Below are positions 7,032-13,870 of a DNA stretch of 19,113 nt, piece after piece (position 1 is the first letter of the stretch; every line of letters begins with the position of its first letter). The notes under the pieces were generated by a model, which worked only from the letters and a program-made list of their open reading frames with translations, searched no databases and was not told the DNA's origin. The DNA is from an uncultured Alphaproteobacteria bacterium. GTDB lineage: Bacteria > Pseudomonadota > Alphaproteobacteria > RF32 > CAG-239. The translations under genes were made by a program, and so were the position numbers. The stretch spans positions 1 to 19,113 of the forward strand of contig CAKQRB010000050.1 of the NCBI GenBank assembly GCA_934271195.1, read 5' to 3'.

Positions 7032-7707
7032 CTATGCCGCAGCTTTGGGTTACGATATTAAGGTTGTCAAATCGCCCCGTGCCAGCAAGCTGATTTTAAA
7101 AATTGATAACAAAGAAAGAATTCCCGTTCTGACAATACCGCGCTATTGTTCAAGCAAACGTGCTCTTGAATTTGTCCGCAGCAATCAGGAATGGATAGAT
7201 TCCTGTCTGTCCAAAATTCCGCAAATCAGACAGTTTCAGAACGGCGAACAATTGTCACTCTTTGGCAAAAATTACACCGTCAGACATATGCCAAATGCCC
7301 GCGCCGGCGTCTTCTTTGACGGCGATTCGGTTTGCGTGTCCGGCGGACGGGAATTTTTACACCGCCGTCTGTGCGACTTTATCAAAGAACAGGCGCAAAA
7401 AAAGTTTCGTCAGGCTTCACAGCGGCTGGCTGCAAAAATAGACTGCCATGTCAACGACGTTTGTATCAAAGACACCAAAAGCCGCTGGGGCAGCTGCTCC
7501 AACCGTAATAATATTAACTATAACTGGCGGATTGCCTTGGCGCCGGACTATGTCATAAAATACCTGATTGCCCATGAAGTGTCCCATCTCCGTCATCCGG
7601 ATCATTCCGAAGACTTCTGGAACTGCGTTGCCTCTTTTGAACCGCACTATCGCAAAGGCCGCGACTGGTTAAAAGAACACGGCAAAGAACTTTATATCTA
7701 CGAATAA
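6991..7707 (+). CDS. YgjP-like M48-type metallopeptidase domain protein (DUF45)
   Basis: Predicted zinc metallopeptidase of the YgjP/DUF45 family, 238 residues, apparently cytoplasmic because no signal peptide or membrane segment is seen. The zinc site is HEVSH (His195, Glu196, His199), followed by HPDHSEDFW, whose His205 is a likely third ligand. The family block KSRWGSCS (163-170) is present. The annotated ATG at 6991 gives a 41-bp overlap with the preceding gene; an in-frame ATG at 6997 is equally possible. AGGA at about 6981 could serve as ribosome site. No terminator is visible before the next promoter. The substrate is unknown; being last in a three-gene set with the UPF0260 pair may be only positional. 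Confidence 0.85.
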   Translation: MIMKITLLTGRTFDYAAALGYDIKVVKSPRASKLILKIDNKERIPVLTIPRYCSSKRALEFVRSNQEWIDSCLSKIPQIRQFQNGEQLSLFGKNYTVRHMPNARAGVFFDGDSVCVSGGREFLHRRLCDFIKEQAQKKFRQASQRLAAKIDCHVNDVCIKDTKSRWGSCSNRNNINYNWRIALAPDYVIKYLIAHEVSHLRHPDHSEDFWNCVASFEPHYRKGRDWLKEHGKELYIYE

Positions 7708-7721
7708 CCCCGTCACAAAAC

Positions 7722-7750
7722 TTGATTCACGCATAAAAAATTTCTATATT
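7722..7750 (+). promoter_or_regulatory. Promoter of the Bax-inhibitor-1 family gene
   Basis: TTGATT (7722-7727), a 17-bp spacer and TATATT (7745-7750) lie 36 bp before the start codon. Confidence 0.7.
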
Positions 7751-7786
7751 ATATACAGACATAACCCAATTACGGAGAAATTTCTT

Positions 7787-8512
7787 ATGGAAAACAAAAT
7801 TTATACTGCGCCTGTTGAAACGACTGTCGTCAACGAAGGTCTGCGTGAATACCTTATGAAAGTGTTTAACTATATGGCCGGCGGCCTCTGCATTACCGCT
7901 CTGGCATCTTATTTGATTATCAGCAATCCGTCGATTATGCGGCTGTTTTATAACATTACGCCGCAAAGCGCCGGTCTTTCGGCTTTGGGCTGGATAGCCT
8001 TTTTGGCGCCGCTGGTCATTGTTTTTGCTTTTGGCTGGGTCATCAACCGCGGCACCGCTTCTCAGGTCAAAGGCGTTTTCTGGCTGTATTCCGCATTGAT
8101 GGGCGTTTCGCTCTGTCCGATTCTGCTTCTGTATACCGGTGAAAGCGTTACCCGCGTTTTCCTGATTACAGCCTCAACCTTTGGCGCCATGAGTCTTTAC
8201 GGCTATACCACCAAACGCGATTTAAGCGGTCTTGGCAGCTTTTTGTTTATGGGGCTGATCGGCGTTATTATCGCCATGGTGGTTAATATGTTTATGAAAA
8301 GCGAAACCATGTCTTATGCCCTGTCAGTATTGAGCGTTTTGATTTTCACCGGCTTAACAGCCTATGACATACAGAAAATCCGCGCGATGTATGTTGATTA
8401 TGAAGACAATGAAACAACAACCAAAAAAGCCGTTGCCGGCGCTTTGTCATTGTATCTTGACTTCATCAATATTTTCATCAATCTGCTGCGTTTGATGGGC
8501 GACCGCAGATAA
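7787..8512 (+). CDS. Bax inhibitor-1 / YccA family membrane protein
   Basis: Integral inner-membrane protein of the BI-1 (YccA/YbhL/TMBIM) family, 241 residues with about seven hydrophobic segments. The N-terminus has the family opening LREYLMKVFNYMAGGLCITALA. Further family features are the GYTTKRDLSGLGSFLFMGLIG stretch, a second-last helix followed by TAYDIQKIR, and the C-terminal SLYLDFINIFINLLRLMG. Bacterial members include the FtsH modulator YccA and calcium-leak channels such as BsYetJ; the sequence does not tell which role applies. It has its own promoter (7722-7750) and terminator (8541-8570), so it appears to be monocistronic. Confidence 0.95.
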   Translation: MENKIYTAPVETTVVNEGLREYLMKVFNYMAGGLCITALASYLIISNPSIMRLFYNITPQSAGLSALGWIAFLAPLVIVFAFGWVINRGTASQVKGVFWLYSALMGVSLCPILLLYTGESVTRVFLITASTFGAMSLYGYTTKRDLSGLGSFLFMGLIGVIIAMVVNMFMKSETMSYALSVLSVLIFTGLTAYDIQKIRAMYVDYEDNETTTKKAVAGALSLYLDFINIFINLLRLMGDRR

Positions 8513-8540
8513 AATCTGCATCGGAAGTTATAATTTCTAA

Positions 8541-8570
8541 AAAGAGCCTGAAAATTCAGGCTCTTTTTTA
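8541..8570 (+). terminator. Terminator after the BI-1 family gene
   Basis: An 8-bp perfect stem AGAGCCTG/CAGGCTCT with loop AAAATT is followed by TTTTT. An A run on the other side makes it potentially bidirectional. Confidence 0.9.
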
Positions 8571-8592
8571 TTAACCTTAAATTAAATAAATA

Positions 8593-8621
8593 TTGATATT
8601 GATTAAAAGGTGGGGTATAAT
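8593..8621 (+). promoter_or_regulatory. Near-consensus promoter of the VirB2-like gene
   Basis: TTGATA (8593-8598), a 17-bp spacer and a perfect TATAAT (8616-8621). This is the best match to the sigma-70 consensus in the window and predicts strong expression, with a leader of about 20 nt. Confidence 0.78.
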
Positions 8622-8647
8622 TTATGTCATAAACAAGGAGAAAAATG

Positions 8648-9028
8648 ATGAACTTCCTCAGAAAAAACATTTGGACAATCTGCCTAATTCTGGCCTTTGT
8701 CCTTATTTCAGGAACAGCTATGGCGGCAGAAGGCAGCAACAGCAGTCTTATGGGAATTGCCAAACAAAAAGCCTTCACCACTTTCAACAACGTAAAAAGC
8801 ATTATCTTTATTGTCGGCGGTTTCGGTCTGGTTCTGTTGGCTTTCGGCGCCATCTTCGGCAAAATCAAATGGTCGGCTTTTGCTTCTCTGGCCGTTGGCT
8901 TGGCAATTTTAGCGGCGGCTGGCGCTATCGTCCGCTATGCAACCGGCAATACAAAACTGAATGCAACGCAGGGCGCATCCGGAGGTTTTGGCGATACTTT
9001 CCAGGACTCTGCCGCCGACACCTACTAA
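8648..9028 (+). CDS. VirB2/TrbC-pilin-like small membrane or secreted protein
   Basis: The 126-residue product has a clear signal peptide (basic NFLRKN, hydrophobic core, cleavage likely after AMA at 24-26). Two hydrophobic helices follow (about 50-71 and 76-97), separated by the short polar loop GKIKW, and then a Gly/Ser/Asp-rich tail. This is the topology of TrbC/VirB2 major pilins of type IV secretion and conjugation systems. The assignment rests on topology and general pattern, not on a diagnostic motif. Two ATGs (8645 and 8648) are in frame; AAGGAG at 8635-8640 has better spacing to 8648. The gene stands alone between its own promoter and a hairpin, with no virB, trb or tra genes nearby. 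A non-pilin holin-like or unknown membrane protein is possible. Confidence 0.7.
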   Translation: MNFLRKNIWTICLILAFVLISGTAMAAEGSNSSLMGIAKQKAFTTFNNVKSIIFIVGGFGLVLLAFGAIFGKIKWSAFASLAVGLAILAAAGAIVRYATGNTKLNATQGASGGFGDTFQDSAADTY

Positions 9029-9034
9029 AAAACA

Positions 9035-9058
9035 AAGGCGTTGTCTGAACAACGCCTT
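9035..9058. terminator. Strong hairpin after the VirB2-like gene
   Basis: A 10-bp perfect stem AAGGCGTTGT/ACAACGCCTT with a CTGA loop starts 7 bp after the stop codon. Downstream on the plus strand there is no T run (ACTCC follows), while on the minus strand it is followed by TGTTTTTT. It may act as a 3' mRNA stabiliser or a weak plus-strand terminator, or end minus-strand transcription. Confidence 0.6.
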
Positions 9059-9065
9059 ACTCCTT

Positions 9066-9128
9066 GGAGAGAAATCCTTGCAAGTAAACCCAATTTACGA
9101 GATTAATTTTCTCACCGGATTTCTCTCC
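9066..9128 (+). other. Large inverted repeat with nested small hairpins, possible structured RNA
   Basis: GGAGAGAAATCC (9066-9077) and GGATTTCTCTCC (9117-9128) form a perfect 12-bp stem enclosing 39 nt. Inside lie two small dyads: GTAAA/TTTAC around CCCAA (9083-9097) and GAG/CTC around an AT-rich loop (9099-9113). CCTCTTTTT follows the right arm, so the whole could be a branched terminator or the end of a small RNA. No known riboswitch or RNA family is recognised. It precedes the rpmH promoter and therefore is not part of the rpmH leader. Confidence 0.5.
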
Positions 9129-9166
9129 GCCTCTTTTTACCATACAAAAATTCCTTCAAAAAATCA

Positions 9167-9195
9167 TTGACTTGCCGGCAAAAACTGTCTATAAG
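9167..9195 (+). promoter_or_regulatory. rpmH operon promoter
   Basis: TTGACT (9167-9172), a 17-bp spacer and TATAAG (9190-9195). Transcription would start near 9202, giving an rpmH leader of about 70 nt. No DnaA-box cluster or origin-like feature is seen here. Confidence 0.75.
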
Positions 9196-9271
9196 AAGCT
9201 GTAAACCGAGTATTTTCACTGTTTTGACTTTGGAAATTTTAAATAAATAACTAAAAAACCGGAGAAACAAA

Positions 9272-9406
9272 ATGAAACGTACATATCAACCCAGCAAACT
9301 GGTAAGAGCCCGCCGTCATGGCTTTCGCACCCGCATGGCAACCGTCGGCGGCCGCAAAGTTCTGGCTGCTCGTCGTTTGAGAGGACGTAAAAGACTTTCT
9401 GCTTAG
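9272..9406 (+). CDS. rpmH: 50S ribosomal protein L34
   Basis: Structural protein of the large ribosomal subunit, complete at 44 residues: it begins MKRTYQPSKLVRARRHGFRT and ends in the very basic GRKRLSA tail, the standard L34 pattern. GGAG at 9261-9264 is 7 bp from the ATG. It is first in the conserved rpmH-rnpA-yidD-yidC-yihA cluster, 18 bp before rnpA, and is transcribed from the strong promoter at 9167-9195. Confidence 0.97.
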   Translation: MKRTYQPSKLVRARRHGFRTRMATVGGRKVLAARRLRGRKRLSA

Positions 9407-9424
9407 TTTCTGTGAAAGCAAACT

Positions 9425-9838
9425 ATGACTGAAGTTTTTATCTTAAAAAAACGCAAAGATTTTGTAAAAGTCGCCTCGCAAGGTCAAAAAATGGTATCTT
9501 CCGCTTTGATTCTGCAGGCGGCTTTTCATATTCCCACAGCTAATGCTCTCCCCGGCGGCGCCGGCTTGGGCTATACCGTTACAAAAAAAGTCGGCAAAGC
9601 GCACGTACGCAACCGTTCCAAACGGCGTTTGCGCGCTGCTGCCCGTGAGATTTTTCCCACACATGCGCTGTCCGGCGTTTGTTATGTCTTAATCGGCCGG
9701 CATAATACGGCAACCAGAGACTTCGCCAAACTCAAAGAAGAAATGATTATTGCTTTAAAACGCATTAACAAACTTTTAACCAAAGAGAAAACGTCTCATG
9801 AAAAAGCTCCTGATTCTGCCGCTGATTCTGTTGATTAA
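9425..9838 (+). CDS. rnpA: Ribonuclease P protein component
   Basis: Protein subunit of RNase P, which with the M1 RNA removes 5' leaders from pre-tRNAs. The 137-residue sequence has the signature VRNRSKRRLR (61-70) preceded by GLGYTVTKKVGKAH, the conserved RNA-binding core. The N-terminal LKKRKDFVKV is also typical. The C-terminal tail after KRINKLL is poorly conserved and overlaps yidD by 41 bp, as in many genomes. The start at 9425 lies 18 bp after rpmH, without a strong ribosome site, suggesting translational coupling to rpmH. Confidence 0.95.
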   Translation: MTEVFILKKRKDFVKVASQGQKMVSSALILQAAFHIPTANALPGGAGLGYTVTKKVGKAHVRNRSKRRLRAAAREIFPTHALSGVCYVLIGRHNTATRDFAKLKEEMIIALKRINKLLTKEKTSHEKAPDSAADSVD

Positions 9839-10043
9839 AATCTATCAGTTTTTTATTTCGCCCCTTTTGCCCGGCGTCTGCCGCTATCGTCCGACTTGCT
9901 CGCAATATATGATTGAAGCGCTCCGCACACACGGAGTTATTAAAGGGCTTTATCTCGGAATAAAAAGAATCCTGCGCTGTCACCCGTGGGGCGGCAGTGG
10001 ATACGACCCCGTCCCGCCAAAAGAAAAACCGCATAAACATTGA
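9798..10043 (+). CDS. yidD: Membrane protein insertion efficiency factor YidD
   Basis: Small membrane-associated protein of 81 residues that helps YidC-dependent insertion of inner-membrane proteins. The sequence shows the N-terminal amphipathic or hydrophobic segment and the family core KIYQFFISPLLPGVCRYRPT followed by CSQYMIEA. It then has RCHPWGGSGYDPVP, with the conserved cysteines. It begins inside rnpA (41-bp overlap), so expression is coupled. It lies directly upstream of yidC, the protein with which it works. Confidence 0.96.
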   Translation: MKKLLILPLILLIKIYQFFISPLLPGVCRYRPTCSQYMIEALRTHGVIKGLYLGIKRILRCHPWGGSGYDPVPPKEKPHKH

Positions 10044-10050
10044 TAATTGC

Positions 10051-10079
10051 TTGCTTTAGCGCAGAATATGGATTAAATA
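10051..10079 (+). promoter_or_regulatory. Possible internal promoter for yidC
   Basis: TTGCTT (10051-10056), a 17-bp spacer and TAAATA (10074-10079) lie in the 102-bp gap before yidC. A small dyad GCCGG/CCGGC (10098-10114) follows in the putative leader. The yidD-yidC spacing leaves room for a separate start of transcription, but the match is only moderate. Confidence 0.35.
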
Positions 10080-10145
10080 TGATATAAAATATTTTTTGCC
10101 GGCAGTAAACCGGCGCCCAAAGTCAAAAAGGAGCTGTAATAAATT

Positions 10146-11819
10146 ATGAAAGAAGAGACCAGAGGCCTGTTTCTTGCCGTTATTTTATCCGTTATCGCCA
10201 TTCTCGTCACCAACTACCTGTTTCCTAAAACGCCGGCCGCACCGCAACAGAAAGAGCCAGAAGTTATTGCCGCCGCGGAACCTCTGACTGAAGAACCCGA
10301 CAAGATTATCATTGACGAAACGCCGCTGACAACCGCCGAAGCCGTTGCTTCTGAAAAGCGTATAAAATTTGCCAATACGGATATTCACGGCAGCATCCGC
10401 CTCAAAGGCGCCCGCTTTGACGAACTCTATCTTTCCAAATACAAAGTCGGCATAGAGAAAGAAAGTCCGGACATTGAGCTTTTATCCCCGTCACGTACGG
10501 CCGCTCCTTATTATGCCGAGTTCGGCTGGCTGTCTAACGACCGCGGGTTAAATTTGCCCGACAGCTCAACCGATTGGAAAGTTAAAACCGGCGAACTGAC
10601 ACCTGAAAACCCGTTGGTTTTGGAATACAACAATGGTCAGGGGCTGCGTTTTATCCGTAAAATATCCCTTGATAAAAACTATATGTTTAACATTGAACAG
10701 TCCGTTGAAAACAACACCGCAAAAAGCATCAGCCTTTTCCCTTATGGTTTGATCAACCGAACAGTAAACAACAAAGATTCCAACAGCGCCGCAGTTCACG
10801 AAGGAATGCTCGGCGTTATCGATTCTTCTCTTAAAGAAACAAAATATACTTCGCTTAAGAAAAAAGGCGACAAAAAAGAATTCAAAACCAATGGCGGCTG
10901 GGCAGGATTCGGCGATCGCTACTGGTTTAGCTCTCTGGTTTTTAACAACAATCAAAATGCCAAAGTTAAATTCATCAAAACCGACGACAATACCTATCAG
11001 GTTGACTACCTTGGCGATGCCGCGACTGTTGCCCCCGGTTCTATCGGCACACAGAATATCCTATTTTATTCCGGCGCCAAAGAAATCAAACTGCTGGATA
11101 AATACACCAAACAATACAACATTGATAAGTTTGATCTGGCAGTCGATTTCGGCTGGTATTACTTTCTGACCAAACCGTTCTTTTATATCTTAGACTTTTT
11201 ATACCATATCATCGGCAATATGGGCTGGGCGATTCTGCTGTTTGCCGCTCTGTTGCGCCTGTTGATGTATCCGGTTGCCAACAAATCTTATGAAAGCATG
11301 TCCCGCATGAAAAAAATTCAGCCAAAAATGCAGGAATTGCAGGAGAAATACAAAGACGACAAGATGAAACTGCAGCAAGAAGTCATGAATCTGTACCGCA
11401 AAGAAAAGATCAATCCGGCAGCCGGCTGCCTTCCGGTTTTAATCCAAATTCCGGTATTTTTCTCTCTGTACAAAGTGCTGAACATCTCCATTGAAATCCG
11501 CCATGCACCGTTTATCGGCTGGATCAAAGACCTTTCGGCACCAGACCCCTTAACAATTTCCGTCTGGTCGCATTTACCAGTTCCGGCACTTCTGGACATC
11601 GGTATCTGGCCGATTCTGATGGGTATCAGCATGTACATTCAGCAAAAGCTCAATCCGGCGCCGACCAACAAAGATCAGGCACGTGTTTTTGCCATGCTGC
11701 CGTTAATCTTTACATTTATGCTCGGCCATTTTGCTTCCGGTCTGGTCATCTACTGGACTTTGAGCAACCTGCTCTCAATCATTCAGCAAAAAGCTATCAT
11801 GCGCAAAGTTGGGGTTTAA
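10146..11819 (+). CDS. yidC: Membrane protein insertase YidC
   Basis: Inner-membrane insertase that integrates and folds membrane proteins, alone or with SecYEG. The 557-residue protein has the proteobacterial layout: one N-terminal membrane helix (about 7-26), a large periplasmic domain (about 60-335), then a conserved C-terminal domain with five helices. This domain includes LLRLLMYP with Arg371 in the hydrophilic groove, a charged cytoplasmic hairpin (KKIQPKMQELQEKYKDD) and GCLPVLIQIPVFFSLYKVL. The C-terminus (IMRKVGV) is short, without a long basic tail. It ends 3 bp before yihA. GGAG at 10130-10133 is 12 bp from the ATG, slightly far. Confidence 0.97.
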   Translation: MKEETRGLFLAVILSVIAILVTNYLFPKTPAAPQQKEPEVIAAAEPLTEEPDKIIIDETPLTTAEAVASEKRIKFANTDIHGSIRLKGARFDELYLSKYKVGIEKESPDIELLSPSRTAAPYYAEFGWLSNDRGLNLPDSSTDWKVKTGELTPENPLVLEYNNGQGLRFIRKISLDKNYMFNIEQSVENNTAKSISLFPYGLINRTVNNKDSNSAAVHEGMLGVIDSSLKETKYTSLKKKGDKKEFKTNGGWAGFGDRYWFSSLVFNNNQNAKVKFIKTDDNTYQVDYLGDAATVAPGSIGTQNILFYSGAKEIKLLDKYTKQYNIDKFDLAVDFGWYYFLTKPFFYILDFLYHIIGNMGWAILLFAALLRLLMYPVANKSYESMSRMKKIQPKMQELQEKYKDDKMKLQQEVMNLYRKEKINPAAGCLPVLIQIPVFFSLYKVLNISIEIRHAPFIGWIKDLSAPDPLTISVWSHLPVPALLDIGIWPILMGISMYIQQKLNPAPTNKDQARVFAMLPLIFTFMLGHFASGLVIYWTLSNLLSIIQQKAIMRKVGV

Positions 11820-11822
11820 AAC

Positions 11823-12467
11823 ATGGAGATAAAACCGGAAAATTTTACCGCCGAACAACTGGAAGCCGGACGCAAACTGCTTTCCGGCCCCTGCGATTTT
11901 ATGCTCGGAGTCGCCCGTTTGGATCAGCTTCCGGTTTCCTCACTCAATGAAATTGCTTTTGCCGGCCGTTCCAACGTAGGCAAATCCAGCCTGATTAATG
12001 CTTTGACCGGACAGAAAAATCTGGCTAAAGCCTCAAATACCCCCGGCCGCACTCAACAGCTGAATTACTTTAACTTGGGCGATAAAATACTTATGGTCGA
12101 TCTTCCGGGCTATGGCTTTGCCCAGGCGCCTGAAAGCATGGTCAAACAATGGCAGAAGCTGATTTTTACATTTCTTCAGGGACGTGTAAACCTTAAACGT
12201 GTTTTCTTGCTGATTGACTCCCGCCACGGTATAAAAAAAGTTGACGAAGAAATTATGAAAATGCTTGATACCGCAGCGGTTACTTATCAGATTGTTTTGA
12301 CCAAAACAGATAAAATCTCAGCCAAAGCTCTGCAAAAAGTCATTGCCGACACGGAAGAAATCATCAAAAAACACGGGGCTGCCCATATTCGCCTGCTGGC
12401 AACCAGTTCTGAAAAGAAAAAAGGATTGGAAGAGTTACGCGCCGAAATTGCCGAACTTGCCAAATAA
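11823..12467 (+). CDS. yihA: Ribosome biogenesis GTP-binding protein YihA/YsxC (EngB)
   Basis: TRAFAC-class GTPase needed for late assembly of the 50S subunit. The 214-residue protein has all G motifs: G1 GRSNVGKSS (48-56), a G2 region NTPGRTQ (72-78), G3 DLPGYG (93-98), G4 TKTD (160-163) and G5 ATSS (193-196). The DLPGYG motif distinguishes EngB from other Era-like GTPases. It starts 3 bp after yidC and so belongs to the same transcription unit. In many alphaproteobacteria argB follows; here the cluster ends and a new promoter begins. Confidence 0.96.
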   Translation: MEIKPENFTAEQLEAGRKLLSGPCDFMLGVARLDQLPVSSLNEIAFAGRSNVGKSSLINALTGQKNLAKASNTPGRTQQLNYFNLGDKILMVDLPGYGFAQAPESMVKQWQKLIFTFLQGRVNLKRVFLLIDSRHGIKKVDEEIMKMLDTAAVTYQIVLTKTDKISAKALQKVIADTEEIIKKHGAAHIRLLATSSEKKKGLEELRAEIAELAK

Positions 12468-12473
12468 AGGATA

Positions 12474-12502
12474 TTGACTAAAACTTAGATTCAGACTATA
12501 TT
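12474..12502 (+). promoter_or_regulatory. Strong promoter of the 55-residue membrane protein gene
   Basis: TTGACT (12474-12479), a 17-bp spacer and TATATT (12497-12502) begin 7 bp after the yihA stop. The predicted transcript starts near 12509, about 125 nt before the next recognisable start codon. Confidence 0.65.
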
Positions 12503-12546
12503 CATAGGCACAAATTTATTATTAATTTAAATTATATTGCCTATGA
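12502..12546 (+). other. Inverted repeat at the start of a long leader
   Basis: TCATAGGCA (12502-12510) and TGCCTATGA (12538-12546) are perfect 9-bp complements around a 27-nt loop made only of A, T and one C. The loop has its own AATTTA/TAAATT pairing. The left arm overlaps the -10 box edge and predicted transcription start, so it could be a binding site for a regulator rather than an RNA hairpin. The remainder of the leader (12547-12635) shows nothing recognisable. Confidence 0.5.
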
Positions 12547-12635
12547 CATAAAAATACACGTATCATTTTAGTCGTTATCGGAACTCTCTGCAAAGCTCAG
12601 ACTTCCTAGTTTTTAACCATTAAAATAAAGATACT

Positions 12636-12803
12636 ATGATTGCAAACGTTTTACATTCATTAAACGGGTGGCAGACAGGTCTTCTTTTGTGGGGATGTTT
12701 GGTCGTTCTGATTTACTTATATTCAGCTTATGACTCATATAAGTACCGTGACATCAACAAATATCTCAACAAACTTGAAACGGAAGGCGACACCGAAGGA
12801 TAA
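12636..12803 (+). CDS. Small membrane protein, 55 residues, unknown function
   Basis: A short open frame beginning MIANVLHSLNGWQTG. One hydrophobic helix (about residues 14-33) is followed by a Tyr-rich, charged C-terminal tail with SAYDSYKYRDINKYLNKLE. The product would be a single-pass membrane protein with a cytosolic or periplasmic acidic tail. I do not recognise the family. It resembles in size small heme-exporter or cytochrome-oxidase accessory proteins, but no partner gene is near. Support for its reality: strong upstream promoter, terminator starting right after the stop, and ordinary amino acid composition. The ribosome site is poor (AAAG only), which lowers confidence. Confidence 0.6.
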   Translation: MIANVLHSLNGWQTGLLLWGCLVVLIYLYSAYDSYKYRDINKYLNKLETEGDTEG

Positions 12804-12804
12804 T

Positions 12805-12850
12805 AAAAAAAAACAGGATTCCGGCTTCAAAACCGCAATCCTGTTTTTTT
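12805..12850. terminator. Bidirectional terminator between converging genes
   Basis: AACAGGATT (12812-12820) pairs with AATCCTGTT (12837-12845), with CGG/CCG extending the dyad inside the loop. There is an A run on the left and seven T on the right. It would end both the small-protein transcript and the methyltransferase-like gene from the other side. Confidence 0.88.
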
Positions 12851-13547
12851 ATCCCAGCTTTTTGTAAAAATCTTTTCTCTTCTGCCGGCTCATAGACCAC
12901 AAATTTCCCAATCCGTTAACCGGCTGAACCTCATGCTTTGATTCAAAATTAAAATCCCGCCGCAAAAACAGGCTGGTTGCCTTGGTATAACAATTCATCG
13001 GGCAAAAGCCATAAAAATCAACCTGAATCAAATCGGCTCTTTTCAAAATTGCAACAGATTTCTGATACTCAAGGCTGGTATTAATCCGATCGCTGTCATC
13101 AAGAATAATCATTCCTCCGGCAGCCAGTTTTTGCACGGCAGCCGCACAACATTCCGCTCGCCTTTTGCCGTCTACGACAATAACGTCAAACAAATCGTCC
13201 TGTTCAAATATGGCTTTTTCATAGATCTCGCCTTCATCACGCCAACGCACATCCAAATTCGTTTCCGTCATCTCCTGCCGCCATTTTTCAAACCATTTCG
13301 GATTATCCTCAATGGAAATAACCTTCTCCGCCCGTGCAGCCCAAAAATGCGACGAAGAACCGCAACCGTACTCAAAAATCTTTTTCTGCCGATAATCAAA
13401 TTGTGACAAATATTCTATTGCCGGAAAAGTATACCACGGAACCGGATTCCCGTCCCGATCAACACAAATCTTTTCATCAATCGAGCGCTCCAAAGCAAAA
13501 TCCTTTTGCAGCATTTCCACGGCTTTGGCAAATTTCTCGCTGAACAT
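12849..13547 (-). CDS. Class I SAM-dependent methyltransferase-like protein
   Basis: Soluble 232-residue protein with a Rossmann-type methyltransferase core. Motif I is FEYGCGSSSHFWA (58-70), with the glycine-rich SAM loop. The acidic residue after the next strand is in ISIEDNPKW (Glu80/Asp81). A later strand carries DVIVVDGKRRAE (121-132), and a further strand has GGMIILDD (144-151). The N-terminal VPWYTFPAIEYLSQFD resembles a family of uncharacterised bacterial methyltransferases often found near sugar or surface-polymer genes. The substrate cannot be read from the sequence. GGAGGGAG directly upstream of the ATG is an excellent ribosome site. It is convergent with the 55-residue gene and divergent from the DUF378 gene. 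Confidence 0.8.
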   Translation of the reverse strand: MFSEKFAKAVEMLQKDFALERSIDEKICVDRDGNPVPWYTFPAIEYLSQFDYRQKKIFEYGCGSSSHFWAARAEKVISIEDNPKWFEKWRQEMTETNLDVRWRDEGEIYEKAIFEQDDLFDVIVVDGKRRAECCAAAVQKLAAGGMIILDDSDRINTSLEYQKSVAILKRADLIQVDFYGFCPMNCYTKATSLFLRRDFNFESKHEVQPVNGLGNLWSMSRQKRKDFYKKLG

Positions 13548-13558
13548 AACTCCCTCCG

Positions 13559-13588
13559 TTGAAAAACCGTTCAGCGCATATATATCAT
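13559..13588 (+). promoter_or_regulatory. Candidate promoter of the DUF378 gene
   Basis: TTGAAA (13559-13564), an 18-bp spacer and TATCAT (13583-13588) lie in the 82-bp gap between the divergent methyltransferase and DUF378 genes. Confidence 0.45.
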
Positions 13589-13629
13589 ATTGGTGTAAAA
13601 TGCCAACTTTTTATTTTAGGAGAAACAAC

Positions 13630-13839
13630 ATGAACATCGTACGCAAAATTGCCTTAATTTTAACAATCATTGGCGCATTAAATTGGGGCTTAATCGGCTT
13701 TTTCAGCTTCAACCTCATTTCTTTTCTGTTCGGAGAAGCAAGTATTCTGACTCAAATTATTTACATGCTGGTCGGAATCTCAGCCGTCATCGCCATTCTC
13801 GATCATCCTTACTTCCGTTCTAAAATCGAAGAAAAATAA
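13630..13839 (+). CDS. DUF378 family small membrane protein
   Basis: A 69-residue protein with two membrane helices (about 6-30 and 38-58). The family pattern is visible: IVRKIALILTIIGALNWGLI followed by FFSFNLISFLFG, then a second helix ending ILDHPYF. DUF378 proteins are widespread small bacterial membrane proteins of unknown function. An in-frame ATG at 13525 would overlap the divergent gene and lacks support. ATG 13630 has AGGAGA just upstream and matches the family start, so I use it. Confidence 0.88.
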   Translation: MNIVRKIALILTIIGALNWGLIGFFSFNLISFLFGEASILTQIIYMLVGISAVIAILDHPYFRSKIEEK

Positions 13840-13845
13840 GAATCA

Positions 13846-13870
13846 AACCGCCGGAAATCAACCGGCGGTT
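13846..13870. terminator. Hairpin between converging DUF378 and DUF2062 genes
   Basis: AACCGCCGG pairs with CCGGCGGTT (9 bp) around a 7-nt loop. T runs are weak on both sides. The stop codon of the minus-strand DUF2062 gene lies in the loop, so the hairpin spans that gene's end. Confidence 0.6.

Noticed and set aside
9029..9271. Replication origin next to rpmH
   Set aside because: rpmH can lie near oriC, but there is no dnaA gene and no cluster of TTATCCACA-type boxes here.
13525..13629. N-terminal extension of the DUF378 protein from 13525
   Set aside because: It would overlap the divergent methyltransferase start and its promoter; ATG 13630 has a good ribosome site and matches the family length.
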